NCBI RefSeq assembly: GCF_037198315.1
Contig: NZ_CP144913.1
Coordinates: forward strand, 1,488,001 to 1,552,000
Source of the DNA: Janibacter sp. A1S7
Lineage (GTDB): Bacteria > Actinomycetota > Actinomycetes > Actinomycetales > Dermatophilaceae
DNA: 64,000 nucleotides
Direction of reading: 5' to 3'
The position numbers were made by a program, and so were the translations under genes. The notes below the pieces were generated by a model. The model made no database searches. It was not told the origin of the DNA and saw only the letters and a list, made by a program, of their open reading frames with translations. This document shows positions 34,066-43,650 of this stretch, piece after piece. Each line of letters begins with the position of its first letter. Positions within the stretch are counted from its first letter, which is position 1.

Positions 34066-34793
34066 TGGCACGCAAGGACGAGATGAGCCAGACGAGTGGC
34101 TCGGGCGAGGGAGGTGCTCGACCGCCGGCGGACCCGGCGGCCACGACCCCGGAGGCAGTGGAGCCTGCTCCTCAGCTGCGCCGCAAGCCGGTCCTGCTGG
34201 CGGCCTCGGTGGCTGCGGTCGTGCTCGGCGCGTTGATGGGTGTGTGGGCATGGTCGGCGATGAGCGACACCGAGGGCGTGGTCGCTGTTCGTGAGTCCGT
34301 CTCGCGGGGGGAGACGATCGAGATGAACGACTTGGTCGTGGTCCATGTCGGTGTCGACCCGCAGCTGGACACGGTCCCGGACGAGGGCTTGCAGTCGATG
34401 GTTGGCCAGCGGGCGGCTTCAGACCTTCCGGCGGGCACGCTGCTGACCCCCGGCGTGACCACGAGCAAGGTTGTGCCGAGGGATGGCCAGTCCGTGGTGG
34501 GTGTGGCCGTCAACGCCGACCAGATGCCCGGGATGGAGTTGCGTGCCGGCGACAGGATCCGCGTGATCAGTACGGCCGGCAGCTCGGGCCAGGACCAGCA
34601 GAGCGGTTTGACTGGGCAGAATCAGCCGGCGGAGCCGGCCGAGGTGCGGACCGAGGTCGTCAGTTTGCACAAGGGGGATCAGCCGGGCACCACGGTGGTG
34701 TCGGTGCTGGTGCCCGAGGACCGCGCGGCGGAGCTGGCCTCGCAGGTCTCGACGGGGAGGGTCTCGATCGTGCTGGACAGTCGGGAGCGTTGA
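34065..34793 (+). CDS. SAF-domain protein, CpaB/RcpC-like pilus assembly factor
   Basis: 242 residues from ATG 34065. One membrane segment at about residues 45-65 (LAASVAAVVLGALMGVWAW) is followed by a SAF domain (VVAVRESVSRGETIEMNDLV and the DLPAGTLLTPGV turn) and a beta-rich C-terminal half (MELRAGDRIRVISTAG). CpaB-like proteins sit at the cell envelope in Tad pilus systems. Position before TadZ-like and TadA genes supports this. Confidence 0.75.
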   Translation: MARKDEMSQTSGSGEGGARPPADPAATTPEAVEPAPQLRRKPVLLAASVAAVVLGALMGVWAWSAMSDTEGVVAVRESVSRGETIEMNDLVVVHVGVDPQLDTVPDEGLQSMVGQRAASDLPAGTLLTPGVTTSKVVPRDGQSVVGVAVNADQMPGMELRAGDRIRVISTAGSSGQDQQSGLTGQNQPAEPAEVRTEVVSLHKGDQPGTTVVSVLVPEDRAAELASQVSTGRVSIVLDSRER

Positions 34794-34794
34794 C

Positions 34795-35568
34795 GTGGCA
34801 CTGATCGTGATCACGTCCGCGTCGGGGTCGCCGGGAGTGACCGCGACGAGCCTTGGCCTGGCGCTGACCTCCACCCGGCCCGCCCTCGTCGTCGAGGCTG
34901 ACCCGACCGGCGGTTCGGGGATCCTCGCGGGATACCTGCGCGGCGGAACGACGCCGCCGGACTCGTTGATCGACCTGGCTGTGGCCAATCGCCACGGCGA
35001 GTTGGCGGAAGCACTGCCGAGGATGGCCGTGAACATCTCCGAGAAGGTCTCTTTGGTGCCGGGGACCCGCTCACACACCCAGGCCCGGAGCCTGAACGCG
35101 TTGTGGGAACCGTTGGCCACCGTGCTGCGCGGGCTGGAGCGCACGGGTCAGGACGTGATCGTGGATGCCGGTCGTCTCGGGCTGCAGGGATCGCCCGAGC
35201 CGCTGGTCTACGCCGCGGACCTGTGTTTGCTGGCCACCCGCAGTGACTTGGTTTCTCTCTCGGCGGCGAAGTCGTGGGGTGAGTCTCTGCAGGAGGGCTT
35301 CGAGCGCGTCGGTGGAGCATCGAGCCTGGGGGTACTGATGATCGGTGAGGGCGACCCCTACCGAGCCCGCGAGGTCCGCTCCGTGCTGCAGATCCCGGTC
35401 ACGGCGTCACTGGCGTGGGACCCGGACGCGGCAGGCGTGTTCGGCCGCGGCGCGAAGGCACCGAAGAGGTTCGACTCCTCGCCGCTAGTGCGGTCGCTGC
35501 GGGCGGCACACGAACGAGTGGAGGCGAGCGTCGAAAGCAACCGCGCGGAACTGGGGAGGGCGCTGTGA
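34795..35568 (+). CDS. TadZ/CpaE-like MinD-family protein with atypical P-loop
   Basis: 257 residues from GTG 34795. The fold follows ParA/MinD (ALIVITSASGSPGVTATSLG at the start, VIVDAGRL as the Walker B region), but the P-loop reads SGSPGVTATS without the usual Lys before Thr/Ser. TadZ proteins localise Tad pilus machines and often have divergent P-loops. It overlaps the downstream tadA gene (GTGA), and a second, similar lysine-less protein is encoded at 45621. Confidence 0.7.
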   Translation: MALIVITSASGSPGVTATSLGLALTSTRPALVVEADPTGGSGILAGYLRGGTTPPDSLIDLAVANRHGELAEALPRMAVNISEKVSLVPGTRSHTQARSLNALWEPLATVLRGLERTGQDVIVDAGRLGLQGSPEPLVYAADLCLLATRSDLVSLSAAKSWGESLQEGFERVGGASSLGVLMIGEGDPYRAREVRSVLQIPVTASLAWDPDAAGVFGRGAKAPKRFDSSPLVRSLRAAHERVEASVESNRAELGRAL

Positions 35569-37103
35569 CCCCGTACGAGTCCAATGGGGCTTTCGCTCCG
35601 GACGAGCCCGGTGGGGTGGACCCGACGAACCTGCCGCTGTTCGCCTCGTCTCCCTCATGCAACGGGCATCGGGCCGCCCCCGACGCTCGGACCGCGAACG
35701 GGGTGGAGGCTAGGGAGGAGGCTCCTGCTCCTACCGATGAGGACTGGCAGAGCGGGGACAGCCAGGATGTGGATTGGGGGTTGATCGCCGGCCTGCGACA
35801 GCAGGCCTCCAACCGGCTCAGCGAGATGCCCCAGGACGGGCGCTCACACTTGGGTCCGCAAGACCTACGAGAGAAGGGCCGCGCGATCATCCTCAGCCTC
35901 CTGGAGGATGAGTCTGCGGCGCGCGTGACGGCAGGGGAGTCGTCGTGGGCGCTGCGCGAGCAACGTCAGATGGCCAAGGCCCTTGAGGACGCCCTGTTCG
36001 GCTTGGGCCGCCTCCAGCCGCTGGTCGATGACCCTCGGGTGGAGAACATCACCATCATCGGTCACGACCGGGTCTTCCTCGAGCTGACCGACGGACGCCT
36101 GATCAAGGGGCCGCCGGTGGCCGACAGCGACCAAGAGCTCATCGACTTCCTCGTGTTCTTGGCCAGTCGATCCGAGGTCAACGCGCGACCCTTCTCCGAG
36201 GCCCAGCCCAGCCTGCACCTCCGCCTCGACGGCGGTGCACGTCTGGCGGCGGCCGCCTTCGTCACTCCGCGTCCGCAGGTGGTCATCCGTCGGCATGGCA
36301 TGAGGGAGGTCACGCTGGAGGACTTCGTTGCCAATGGCCAGCTCTCACCGGTGGCGGCGAGTTTCCTGCGGGCGGCGGTGCGTGCCCGCAAGAGCATCGT
36401 GGTCTCGGGGGCTCAGGGTGCCGGCAAGACGACGCTGGTCCGTGCGCTGTGCGCCGAGATCCCGCCCCATGAGGCGATCGGCACGTTCGAGACGGAGTAC
36501 GAGCTGCACCTGCACGAGCTGCCCGAGCGGCACCCGCTGGCCATGCCGTGGGAGGCCCGGCCCGGCTCCGGCGAACGGGGCCCCGATGGGCGACAGGCAG
36601 GTGAATACACCCTGACCGCGGCGCTGTACGACTCCTTCCGGTTCAACCTCTCCCGCCAGATCGTCGGCGAGGTGCGTGGACACGAGGTCCTCGCGATGCT
36701 CAAAGCCATGGAATCCGGCTCGGGCAGCATCTCGACCACGCACGCGAAGAACGCCGAAGGCGCGATCGGCAAGTTGGTCACCTGCGCGATGGAGGCCGGC
36801 CCCCACGTCACCCACGAGTACGCCATCCGCAGCATCGCCAAGAACATCGACGTGATCGTGCACCTCCACCTCGAAACCATGCCCCTTGCGGATGGAACCG
36901 CGCAGCGCGAGCGGTGGGTGAGCGAAATCATCACCGTGGACCCGGGGGAGCGGGAGCCGGGGTACGCCGTGAACACCGTCTTTAGGACCGAAGGCGACGC
37001 ACGCAAGGCCACTCCCGATGTGCTGCCGGACGACTACCGGGAGCTGCACGCATGGGGCTTCGACCTCGACGGCTACTTCCGCGCCGACGGGGGGACGTCG
37101 TGA
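35565..37103 (+). CDS. tadA: TadA/CpaF-family secretion ATPase
   Basis: 512 residues from GTG 35565. Walker A SGAQGAGKTTLVRAL and Walker B region RQIVGEVRGHEVL with the His box (STTHAKN) mark a VirB11/TadA hexameric ATPase, which powers pilus extension and retraction or secretion. An N-terminal 120-residue extension is hydrophilic and variable. The domain from ALEDALFGLGRLQPLVDDPR onward is the CpaF N-domain. It is followed by the two TadB/TadC membrane proteins with stop-start overlaps. Confidence 0.9.
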   Translation: MTPYESNGAFAPDEPGGVDPTNLPLFASSPSCNGHRAAPDARTANGVEAREEAPAPTDEDWQSGDSQDVDWGLIAGLRQQASNRLSEMPQDGRSHLGPQDLREKGRAIILSLLEDESAARVTAGESSWALREQRQMAKALEDALFGLGRLQPLVDDPRVENITIIGHDRVFLELTDGRLIKGPPVADSDQELIDFLVFLASRSEVNARPFSEAQPSLHLRLDGGARLAAAAFVTPRPQVVIRRHGMREVTLEDFVANGQLSPVAASFLRAAVRARKSIVVSGAQGAGKTTLVRALCAEIPPHEAIGTFETEYELHLHELPERHPLAMPWEARPGSGERGPDGRQAGEYTLTAALYDSFRFNLSRQIVGEVRGHEVLAMLKAMESGSGSISTTHAKNAEGAIGKLVTCAMEAGPHVTHEYAIRSIAKNIDVIVHLHLETMPLADGTAQRERWVSEIITVDPGEREPGYAVNTVFRTEGDARKATPDVLPDDYRELHAWGFDLDGYFRADGGTS

Positions 37104-37990
37104 GCGCGCTGGTGCCGGCGATCGCGGGAGCGCTGATCGTGGCGGGCCTGCTGGGCGCGCTCCTGGCCATGCGCCCCTCCCCGGTCCCGCCGGCCACCGC
37201 GCCAGCCCGCAGCAGGATCCTCGGCCGCCTGACCCGAGGAGTGCAGGGCCTGAGCAAGAGAACCAAGCAGCTACTCGTCGGCGGCTTCCTCGTCGGGCTG
37301 TTCATCGCCTTGGTCACCGGATGGTTGGTGGCGCTCCTGTTGGTGCCAGCCGCGGCCGCAGGCGTGCCCTTCCTGTTGTCCTCACCCGAATCCAACTCCC
37401 AGATCGGGCGGATCGAGGCGATGGAGGAGTGGACGCGGTCGCTCTCGGGGATCCTCACTGCCGGCGCGGGCCTGGAACAGGCACTGATCGCCACCCTGCG
37501 ATCTACCCCCGAGGAGATCCGGCCGGAGGTGACCCGGCTGGCGGGGCGCCTGCGCGCCCGGTGGGGCACCGAGGACGCCCTGCGCGCCTTCGCCGACGAG
37601 CTCGACGACGCGACCGGCGACCTGATCGCCGGCAACCTGATCCTCGGTGCGCGACGCCGCGGCGGGGGCGTGGCCGCCGTCCTCGATGCGCTGGCCGAGT
37701 CGACCGCGGCCGACGTGCGGGCGCGCCGCGAGATCGAGTCCGACCGCGCCAAGCCGAGGTCGACCGCCCGACTGGTCACCCTTGTCACGGTCGGCGTCCT
37801 GGTGTTCATGGCGCTGACCGGTAGCTACATCGCGCCCTACGGCACGCCCCTGGGGCAGGTGATCCTTCTCGTGCTGCTGACGTTGTACGTGGCCATCCTG
37901 ATCTGGATGAAGCACATGGCCAGAGGAACCAAACTGCCGCGCTTCATCGGGGCCGGGGCCAAGACCGCCGCGAAGGGGGCCATGCCATGA
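37100..37990 (+). CDS. tadB: TadB-like type II secretion F-domain membrane protein
   Basis: 296 residues from GTG 37100. Hydrophobic segments at about residues 3-22, 55-85 (LLVGGFLVGLFIALVTGWLV), and two near the C-terminus surround a cytoplasmic GspF-type helical domain (LSGILTAGAGLEQALIATLR). It is the inner-membrane platform of the Tad machine, working with TadA and TadC. Overlaps both neighbours. Confidence 0.85.
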   Translation: MSALVPAIAGALIVAGLLGALLAMRPSPVPPATAPARSRILGRLTRGVQGLSKRTKQLLVGGFLVGLFIALVTGWLVALLLVPAAAAGVPFLLSSPESNSQIGRIEAMEEWTRSLSGILTAGAGLEQALIATLRSTPEEIRPEVTRLAGRLRARWGTEDALRAFADELDDATGDLIAGNLILGARRRGGGVAAVLDALAESTAADVRARREIESDRAKPRSTARLVTLVTVGVLVFMALTGSYIAPYGTPLGQVILLVLLTLYVAILIWMKHMARGTKLPRFIGAGAKTAAKGAMP

Positions 37991-38883
37991 CTGGGATGCA
38001 GTTGGCCGCTGGGGGCGGGGCCCTGATCATGCTGGGCGTGGTGCTGCTGGTCTGGCGCCTGTCCCCGGCCGAGCCTGCCCTGGGGGAGGCGCTGGAGCGG
38101 CTCTCCCCTCGGCGACAGCGCGGGTCCGTCGACGTGAGCGATGGTTCCAGCGTCCGCGACCGGGCGGGGTTGTGGGCGATGAAGCGCTTGCCGGACGGGA
38201 TCTGGGGGAAGGTGCCCACGCGCGAGCTGGCACTGCTGCGGGTCTCGCACAGCCGGTTCTACGGCGAGAAGCTCCTCTACGCCCTGATGGGCATGCTGGT
38301 GCCGCCGCTGTTCACGCTCTTCTTCAATGCGATGAACCTGGGTATCCCCCTGTTCATTCCGGTACTCGGGTCGGTGGTCGGGGCGGGTGCGGGGTTTTTC
38401 CTGCCGGACTACAACGTGCGTGACGAGGCCAAGGCCGCTCGGATCGAGTTCTCCCGCGCGCTGGGCGCCTACATCGACTTCGTGGCGTTGGAACGCAACG
38501 CCGGGGCCGGACCGAGACAGGCGATGGAGGTCGCGGCGCAGATCGGTGACTCCTGGGTCTTCGGGCGGCTGGCCGAGGAGCTGGCCCGCACTCGCTGGTC
38601 CGGGGTGACCCCGTGGGCGGCGTTGCACTCCTTGGCCGAGGAGCTGGCGTTGCCCGAACTGGATGACCTGGCCGACATCATGCGCCTCTCCGGCGAGGAG
38701 GGAGCGCAGGTCTACACCAACCTTCGCGCCCGGTCAGCCAGCATGCGCACCTCCATGCTCAACGCGGAGAAGGGTAAGGCTGCCGAGATGAGCGAACGCC
38801 TCTACGTACCGATGAGCATGCTCGGCGTCGTCTTCCTCGCGCTTCTCATCGCACCATCGCTGCTGCGGGTCATGGGGGGATAG
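37987..38883 (+). CDS. tadC: TadC-like type II secretion F-domain membrane protein
   Basis: 298 residues from ATG 37987. Membrane segments at about residues 6-22, 95-135 and 275-295 surround a GspF-type region (RALGAYIDFVALERNAGAGP, then MSMLGVVFLALLIAPSLL). Paired with TadB as inner-membrane platform. It ends the ATPase-platform run; a 51-nt gap with a GAAGGGATCC ribosome region precedes the pilin gene. Confidence 0.85.
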   Translation: MTGMQLAAGGGALIMLGVVLLVWRLSPAEPALGEALERLSPRRQRGSVDVSDGSSVRDRAGLWAMKRLPDGIWGKVPTRELALLRVSHSRFYGEKLLYALMGMLVPPLFTLFFNAMNLGIPLFIPVLGSVVGAGAGFFLPDYNVRDEAKAARIEFSRALGAYIDFVALERNAGAGPRQAMEVAAQIGDSWVFGRLAEELARTRWSGVTPWAALHSLAEELALPELDDLADIMRLSGEEGAQVYTNLRARSASMRTSMLNAEKGKAAEMSERLYVPMSMLGVVFLALLIAPSLLRVMGG

Positions 38884-38934
38884 GAAATATCCGGTCACAC
38901 CACGGAAGTCACCACACCATCGAAGGGATCCATC

Positions 38935-39129
38935 ATGTTGTACCTGTTTGTCTCGCTGCAAGTGCTTGGCGCCACGATCACCGAGAATGCCCGAGACCGA
39001 CTTGCCGAGGACAAAGGGTCCGTCACCATCGAGCAGGTCCTGTGGGCCTTGGCGGTGGTCGGCTTCGTCGGCATCGTCGTCGCAGTGGTGAAGGCGTTCG
39101 TCACCCGCAAGGCCGGCGAGCTCGGCTGA
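38935..39129 (+). CDS. Flp-like small pilin
   Basis: 64 residues from ATG 38935. EDKGSVTIEQVLWALAVVGF contains a Gly/Ser boundary, then a hydrophobic helix with Glu near its start, as in Flp/type IVb pilins cleaved by a prepilin peptidase. The N-terminal part before it (about 28 residues) is longer than a usual leader. Small size and position between TadC and TadE-like genes fit the major pilin. No prepilin peptidase gene is in the window. Confidence 0.7.
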   Translation: MLYLFVSLQVLGATITENARDRLAEDKGSVTIEQVLWALAVVGFVGIVVAVVKAFVTRKAGELG

Positions 39130-39136
39130 GCCAATC

Positions 39137-39553
39137 GTGACCGGCCAGAGAGACACCCGTGCCAGGCTGCGCTCACTGCGTGGGCGCAGCGCGAGCGATG
39201 CTGGATCGGTGTCGATCCAGGCAGTCATCCTCCTGCCACTGATGTTCTCCATCATGTTCTTGGGAATGCAGGGCGCGCTGTACTACCACGCGCGGTCGGT
39301 CGCGATCGCGGCCTCCCAAGAGGGGGTGAGGGTTTCTGCCAGTGAGCAGCCGGGCAATGGGCCAGCGGCAGCCGCAGACTTCGTCTCGGCCGCCGGGGGC
39401 GAGGACGTCCTACGCGGCGTGCGTATCACCAGCGACCGCAGCGCGACCTCGGTCACGGTCACGGTCTCGGGGAGCTCCATGAGCGTGTTCCCGGGGTGGG
39501 ACCCGCAGGTCACGCAGTCGGCGAGCGTCCCGGTGGAGCGGCTCACCCGATGA
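39137..39553 (+). CDS. TadE-like pseudopilin
   Basis: 138 residues from GTG 39137. After a basic N-terminal part, DAGSVSIQAVILLPLMFSIM is a pilin-like hydrophobic segment, followed by a soluble beta-rich domain ending in a basic tail. TadE proteins are minor pseudopilins of the Tad system. Overlaps the next gene (ATGA). Confidence 0.8.
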   Translation: MTGQRDTRARLRSLRGRSASDAGSVSIQAVILLPLMFSIMFLGMQGALYYHARSVAIAASQEGVRVSASEQPGNGPAAAADFVSAAGGEDVLRGVRITSDRSATSVTVTVSGSSMSVFPGWDPQVTQSASVPVERLTR

Positions 39554-39987
39554 GACTCCAGACGCGCCGTCTGCGTGAGGAAGGGGGTTCCATGGTCATC
39601 GAGACGGTGATCCTGGCCCCGGCGTTCATGCTGTTCGTCGCGTTGATCTTCATGGCCGGACGGATGACCATCGCGCAGCAGTCGGTCGAGGCGGCGGCGA
39701 ACGACGCGGCACGCTCGGCGTCCATCGAACGTACCCACGGCGAAGCCCAGGCGGCCGCGACCTCCAGTGCCTCCACGACGTTGAGCAACCAAGATCTTGA
39801 CTGCGTGAGCACGAACGTGTCGGTCGACACGGGGGCGTTCAGTGTCGAGGTGGGCACCGCCGGGCAGGTCGAGGCCACCGTCAGCTGCGAGGTCCCCCTG
39901 AGCGACCTCGCGCTACCGGGAGTGCCCGGATCCCGGACCGTCACGGCCACCGTGCGCTCACCCATCGACACCTACCGAGAGCGGTGA
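39550..39987 (+). CDS. TadE/TadF-like pseudopilin
   Basis: 145 residues from ATG 39550. REEGGSMVIETVILAPAFML has the pilin-like Gly-x-x-x-x-Glu spacing at the start of the hydrophobic helix. The remainder is periplasmic-type sequence with one Cys (DLDCVSTNVS) and another (VSCEVPLSDL) that could form a disulfide. Second of three pseudopilins. Overlaps the next gene (GTGA). Confidence 0.8.
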   Translation: MRLQTRRLREEGGSMVIETVILAPAFMLFVALIFMAGRMTIAQQSVEAAANDAARSASIERTHGEAQAAATSSASTTLSNQDLDCVSTNVSVDTGAFSVEVGTAGQVEATVSCEVPLSDLALPGVPGSRTVTATVRSPIDTYRER

Positions 39988-40415
39988 AGAGCATGGACAG
40001 GCTCACCCAAGAGAGCGGCTCGGCCAGCATCTTCGTCGTCACCTCGGCGTTCGTGATGATCATGCTGGTGGGGATCGCCGTCGACCTCGGCGGCAAGGTC
40101 TACGCGCAGCAGAACGCCCAGGACGTCGCGCGCCACGCGGCACGGACCGCCGGTCAGGCCATCCAGGTGCCCGAAGCGGTGCGAGGCGAAGAGGTCGTGG
40201 CCGACCCACAGGCCGCGCGTCAGGCCGCCCAGCGATACCTGAACGGCAGCGACATGAGCGGGAGGGCCACCGTGGTGGACAGTGAGACCATGCACATCAC
40301 GACCAGCGACACGTACGAGACGAAGTTCCTCGGGATCATCGGCATCGAGGGCTTCGCCGTCCACGGCGAGGCCGAGGCCCGGATCGTGCGCGTCGTGGAC
40401 GGGGCCGAGCGGTGA
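39984..40415 (+). CDS. TadG-like (Flp pilus assembly) pseudopilin
   Basis: 143 residues from GTG 39984 (ATG 39993 is possible). QESGSASIFVVTSAFVMIML begins the hydrophobic helix; a conserved-looking YAQQNAQDVARHAARTAGQA block follows, common in TadG-like proteins. The C-terminal half is soluble. Overlaps the LysM-BTAD gene by four bases. Confidence 0.75.
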   Translation: MKSMDRLTQESGSASIFVVTSAFVMIMLVGIAVDLGGKVYAQQNAQDVARHAARTAGQAIQVPEAVRGEEVVADPQAARQAAQRYLNGSDMSGRATVVDSETMHITTSDTYETKFLGIIGIEGFAVHGEAEARIVRVVDGAER

Positions 40416-43400
40416 GGCTGCAGCAGCGTCTCCTCGGGCTGGCCGCATGCCTGGTGCTGCTGGGCATCCTGATCGGGCTGCCGGTGGCACTGTGGAACAT
40501 CGGACCGTCCGTGCTCCCGCAGGCCCTCCCCTCGTGGGGTCAGGTGTGGCAGTCCCTGACTCGAGCCGATGACGGGACCCTCGCACTGCGCGTCATCAAG
40601 GCCCTGGGGTGGGCGTGCTGGATGGTCATGGCCGTCCTGATCGCGGTCGAGATCATCACCAGGGCCGGGAGACCAGCAGGCCGCCGACCGTCTGTACCTG
40701 CCCTTCGCACACCGCAGTCGGCCGTGCGCGCCCTCGTGGGAACCTCCCTGCTGCTCTTCACCGCCACCAGCGGCGTCGGGATGGTGCAGGCAGCCCTCCC
40801 TACGGCACAGGCCGCGAGCGCTGCGCCCGCGAGCGTGGCGGCACCCGCCGTTACTACGGACGCCTCCGCGCCTACGCGGACGGCATCTCCGGACGAGCAC
40901 CAGAGGGCACAAACACCGCCGGTGGACACGGCAGACACGACGTCCCACACGGTCCGCCAGGGCGAATCGCTCTGGTCGATCGCGCAGGACCACCTGGGGG
41001 AGGGCATCCGATACAAAGAGATCCGCGACCTTAACCGCGACACCCTCGGAGAGGACCCGGGATTCCTCGACCCCGGCACCGTCCTGAAGATCCCGGTCGC
41101 GTCCGCAGCCGAGAACGCGCACACCGTCACGGTGGAGTCGGGAGACACTCTCTGGGACATCGCGGACAGCGAGCTGGGGGACGCGAGCCAGTACCAAGTG
41201 ATCGCGGAGGCGAACGACCAGATCAGCGACCCGGACGTCATCGAGCCGGGGATGACCCTGACCATCCCGCAGGCCAGCGAGGCCACGACCGACGAGCCGC
41301 AGCGACAGCGCGCGGACGACAGAACGCAGAAGCCGGCACCCACGCCCACGAGCGGGCAGAGCGACCCCGAGCAGGCCACGGGTGACTCCCGCGCACACGC
41401 CGCAGCGCCCACAGCCTCCGCCGAGAAGAACCAAACCAGCACGACACGTCAAGAAGCGCCTCACGGAGCACCCGAGGCCGGCGCTGAGGACTCCGTCGGC
41501 GGGTGGATGCTGGCTGGACTGACCGGTGGCGGTGCAGTCCTGGCGGGGGGGATCCTGATGGCGCTGTACCGCCGCCGCCGCACCCAGCACCGCCACCGTC
41601 GCGCGGGTCGCACGATCGCCACCCCCACGCCCGCCCTGGGGCCCGTCGAGAAGACCGTGAACGCCATGGGGACGGTGACCGCACCGACACTGGAGCGGAT
41701 GGACAGTGCCCTGCGACGCCTGGCCACCAGGCACGCTCAACAGGGAAACGCCATGCCTGACCTCGCAGCCGTGGAACTGACACGGGCCCGGATCGGGCTG
41801 CACCTGTCCTCACCGGCCTCACTGGCTGCGCCGTGGGAGGGCAGCGAGGACGGCCTGCACTGGTACCTCCCCAGCGGAGAGAACGCGCTCGAGGAAGCAG
41901 GAGAAGCGACATCGGACCGGCCGGCGCCGTACCCGCTGCTGGTCACGCTCGGCGCCACGGACACCGGCGAGACGTGGCTGCTGAACCTCGAAGAGCTGGC
42001 ACTGAGCATCACTGGCGACACCACCCGCGGGCGCGACGTCGCCCGATACCTGGCCGCCGAGCTGGCGGTGAACCCGTGGTCTCACGGGGTGCGCGTCGAC
42101 CTGGTCGGCGTGGCCGAAGAGGTAGCAGAGATGGACGCCGACCGGATCATCATCCACACCGGCGCAGGAGACCCAGCGGCGGAGGTGCTCGCCGACGCGG
42201 TCACGACGGTCGATCGATCAGGCGAGCTGGGCGCCGACGTCGCCACCGCCCGCGCCCACCAAGCAGGAGCGGACACGTGGCACGCCCGGCTGCTGCTGGT
42301 CGACGCGGCCGCAGACCGCCCGGAAGCCCTGAACCAACTGCTCGACCTACTGGCCACACACGCCGGGCACACGGGCGCCAGCGTCGTCGTGCGCGGGCAG
42401 GACGACGAAGCCGCCGACGGGCTGCAGCTGCACGTGAGCTCCACAGGTCGGATCACCATCCCCACCGTGAGTCTGGAACTGGCCGTCGTCGGCCTCACCA
42501 GCGACGAGGCCCGAGGATGCGCCGCGATCCTGTCCCAGGGCGAGCAGCTCGAGGACGTCCCGGTCCCCGTTCGAGAAGACGCGACCGAGGGCTGGCGGGC
42601 GTTCACCGACGAGGCAGGGGCCCTGCGGGAGGAGCACGTTCGCCAACGTACCGACGAGACCGCAGGTGACGAGGAGACGACCTCGGTGCTCGAGAGCTCC
42701 GACGAGGAGTACCTCGCGGTCGGAGCCACGACGCCCGCCGACCTGAAGGCAGTGGCACCGCAGGTCCCGGCCCACATCAGCCAAGCCGTGCGCGAGGCAG
42801 ACCCCAGCCTTGACGAGGACCTTGACGCCTGGTGGTCCCCGGACTGCCCCCTGCCGCGTCTCTCCCTGCTGGGTCCGGTCACGGCGCGCACCCGCGGAAG
42901 CGCGGTGACCAAACGCAAGGCGTACTACACGGAGATGCTGGCCTACCTGGCCACACGCGCCACGGGCGCGACACCCAACGAACTGGCCGAGGCCTTCGGG
43001 ATCACCCCCGCCAAGACCCGCGACTACGTGCGGATCGTGCGCGACTGGCTCGGCACCAACCCCAACACAGGCGCGCCACACCTGCCCGATGCGCGCAAGG
43101 CACCAGCGGCGCAAGCCCGGGGACAAGGCGTGTACGAAGTGCTCGACGTCCTGGTCGACGCGGACTTGTTCCGTCGGCTGCGCGCGCGGGGTGAAGCCCA
43201 GGGCCCTGCAGGCATCGAGGACCTCGATGCCGCGCTGCGGCTGGTCAACGGTCGCCCCTTCGACGCTCTGCGCCCGGGCGGGTGGTACTGGCTCTCGGAA
43301 GGAGACCGCCTCGACCAACACATGATCTGCGCGATCGTGGACGTGGCCCACCTAGTCACGACGTTCGCCTTGCAGGCCGGCGACCTCAAGCGAGCCAGGC

Positions 43401-43627
43401 TGGCGGCCGAGACCGCGGCGTTGGCGGCCCCCGAGGAGGAGATCCCCCGATTGGATCTCGCCGCTGTGGCCGACGCCGAGGGGCACGGGAGTCAGGCGGA
43501 CCGCATCCTGGCCGACGAGGTGTTCAACCGCTCCGACGACCAAGGGGCGCCACCCGAACTACCCGCGAGGACCCAGCAGGTCGTTTCGGGCAAGGACTGG
43601 GCCGAGCGGGCTCGAAGCGCGAGCTGA
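40412..43627 (+). CDS. Membrane protein with two LysM domains and BTAD-type C-terminus
   Basis: 1,071 residues from GTG 40412. Hydrophobic segments near residues 8-28, 62-82 and 107-127 are followed by two LysM repeats (about 175-225, HTVRQGESLWSIAQDHLGEG, and 233-283, HTVTVESGDTLWDIADSELG), a hydrophilic linker, and another membrane segment near 362-384 (MLAGLTGGGAVLAGGILMAL). The last 240 residues resemble the bacterial transcriptional activator domain (winged helix plus TPR-like helices). Topology puts LysM outside to bind peptidoglycan and the BTAD region inside, a possible link between cell-wall contact and gene control or pilus assembly. Such proteins recur in actinobacterial Tad-type islands; function is inferred. 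Confidence 0.8.
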   Translation: MRLQQRLLGLAACLVLLGILIGLPVALWNIGPSVLPQALPSWGQVWQSLTRADDGTLALRVIKALGWACWMVMAVLIAVEIITRAGRPAGRRPSVPALRTPQSAVRALVGTSLLLFTATSGVGMVQAALPTAQAASAAPASVAAPAVTTDASAPTRTASPDEHQRAQTPPVDTADTTSHTVRQGESLWSIAQDHLGEGIRYKEIRDLNRDTLGEDPGFLDPGTVLKIPVASAAENAHTVTVESGDTLWDIADSELGDASQYQVIAEANDQISDPDVIEPGMTLTIPQASEATTDEPQRQRADDRTQKPAPTPTSGQSDPEQATGDSRAHAAAPTASAEKNQTSTTRQEAPHGAPEAGAEDSVGGWMLAGLTGGGAVLAGGILMALYRRRRTQHRHRRAGRTIATPTPALGPVEKTVNAMGTVTAPTLERMDSALRRLATRHAQQGNAMPDLAAVELTRARIGLHLSSPASLAAPWEGSEDGLHWYLPSGENALEEAGEATSDRPAPYPLLVTLGATDTGETWLLNLEELALSITGDTTRGRDVARYLAAELAVNPWSHGVRVDLVGVAEEVAEMDADRIIIHTGAGDPAAEVLADAVTTVDRSGELGADVATARAHQAGADTWHARLLLVDAAADRPEALNQLLDLLATHAGHTGASVVVRGQDDEAADGLQLHVSSTGRITIPTVSLELAVVGLTSDEARGCAAILSQGEQLEDVPVPVREDATEGWRAFTDEAGALREEHVRQRTDETAGDEETTSVLESSDEEYLAVGATTPADLKAVAPQVPAHISQAVREADPSLDEDLDAWWSPDCPLPRLSLLGPVTARTRGSAVTKRKAYYTEMLAYLATRATGATPNELAEAFGITPAKTRDYVRIVRDWLGTNPNTGAPHLPDARKAPAAQARGQGVYEVLDVLVDADLFRRLRARGEAQGPAGIEDLDAALRLVNGRPFDALRPGGWYWLSEGDRLDQHMICAIVDVAHLVTTFALQAGDLKRARLAAETAALAAPEEEIPRLDLAAVADAEGHGSQADRILADEVFNRSDDQGAPPELPARTQQVVSGKDWAERARSAS

Positions 43628-43650
43628 CTCGCAAGTGAAAGGAACCCATC

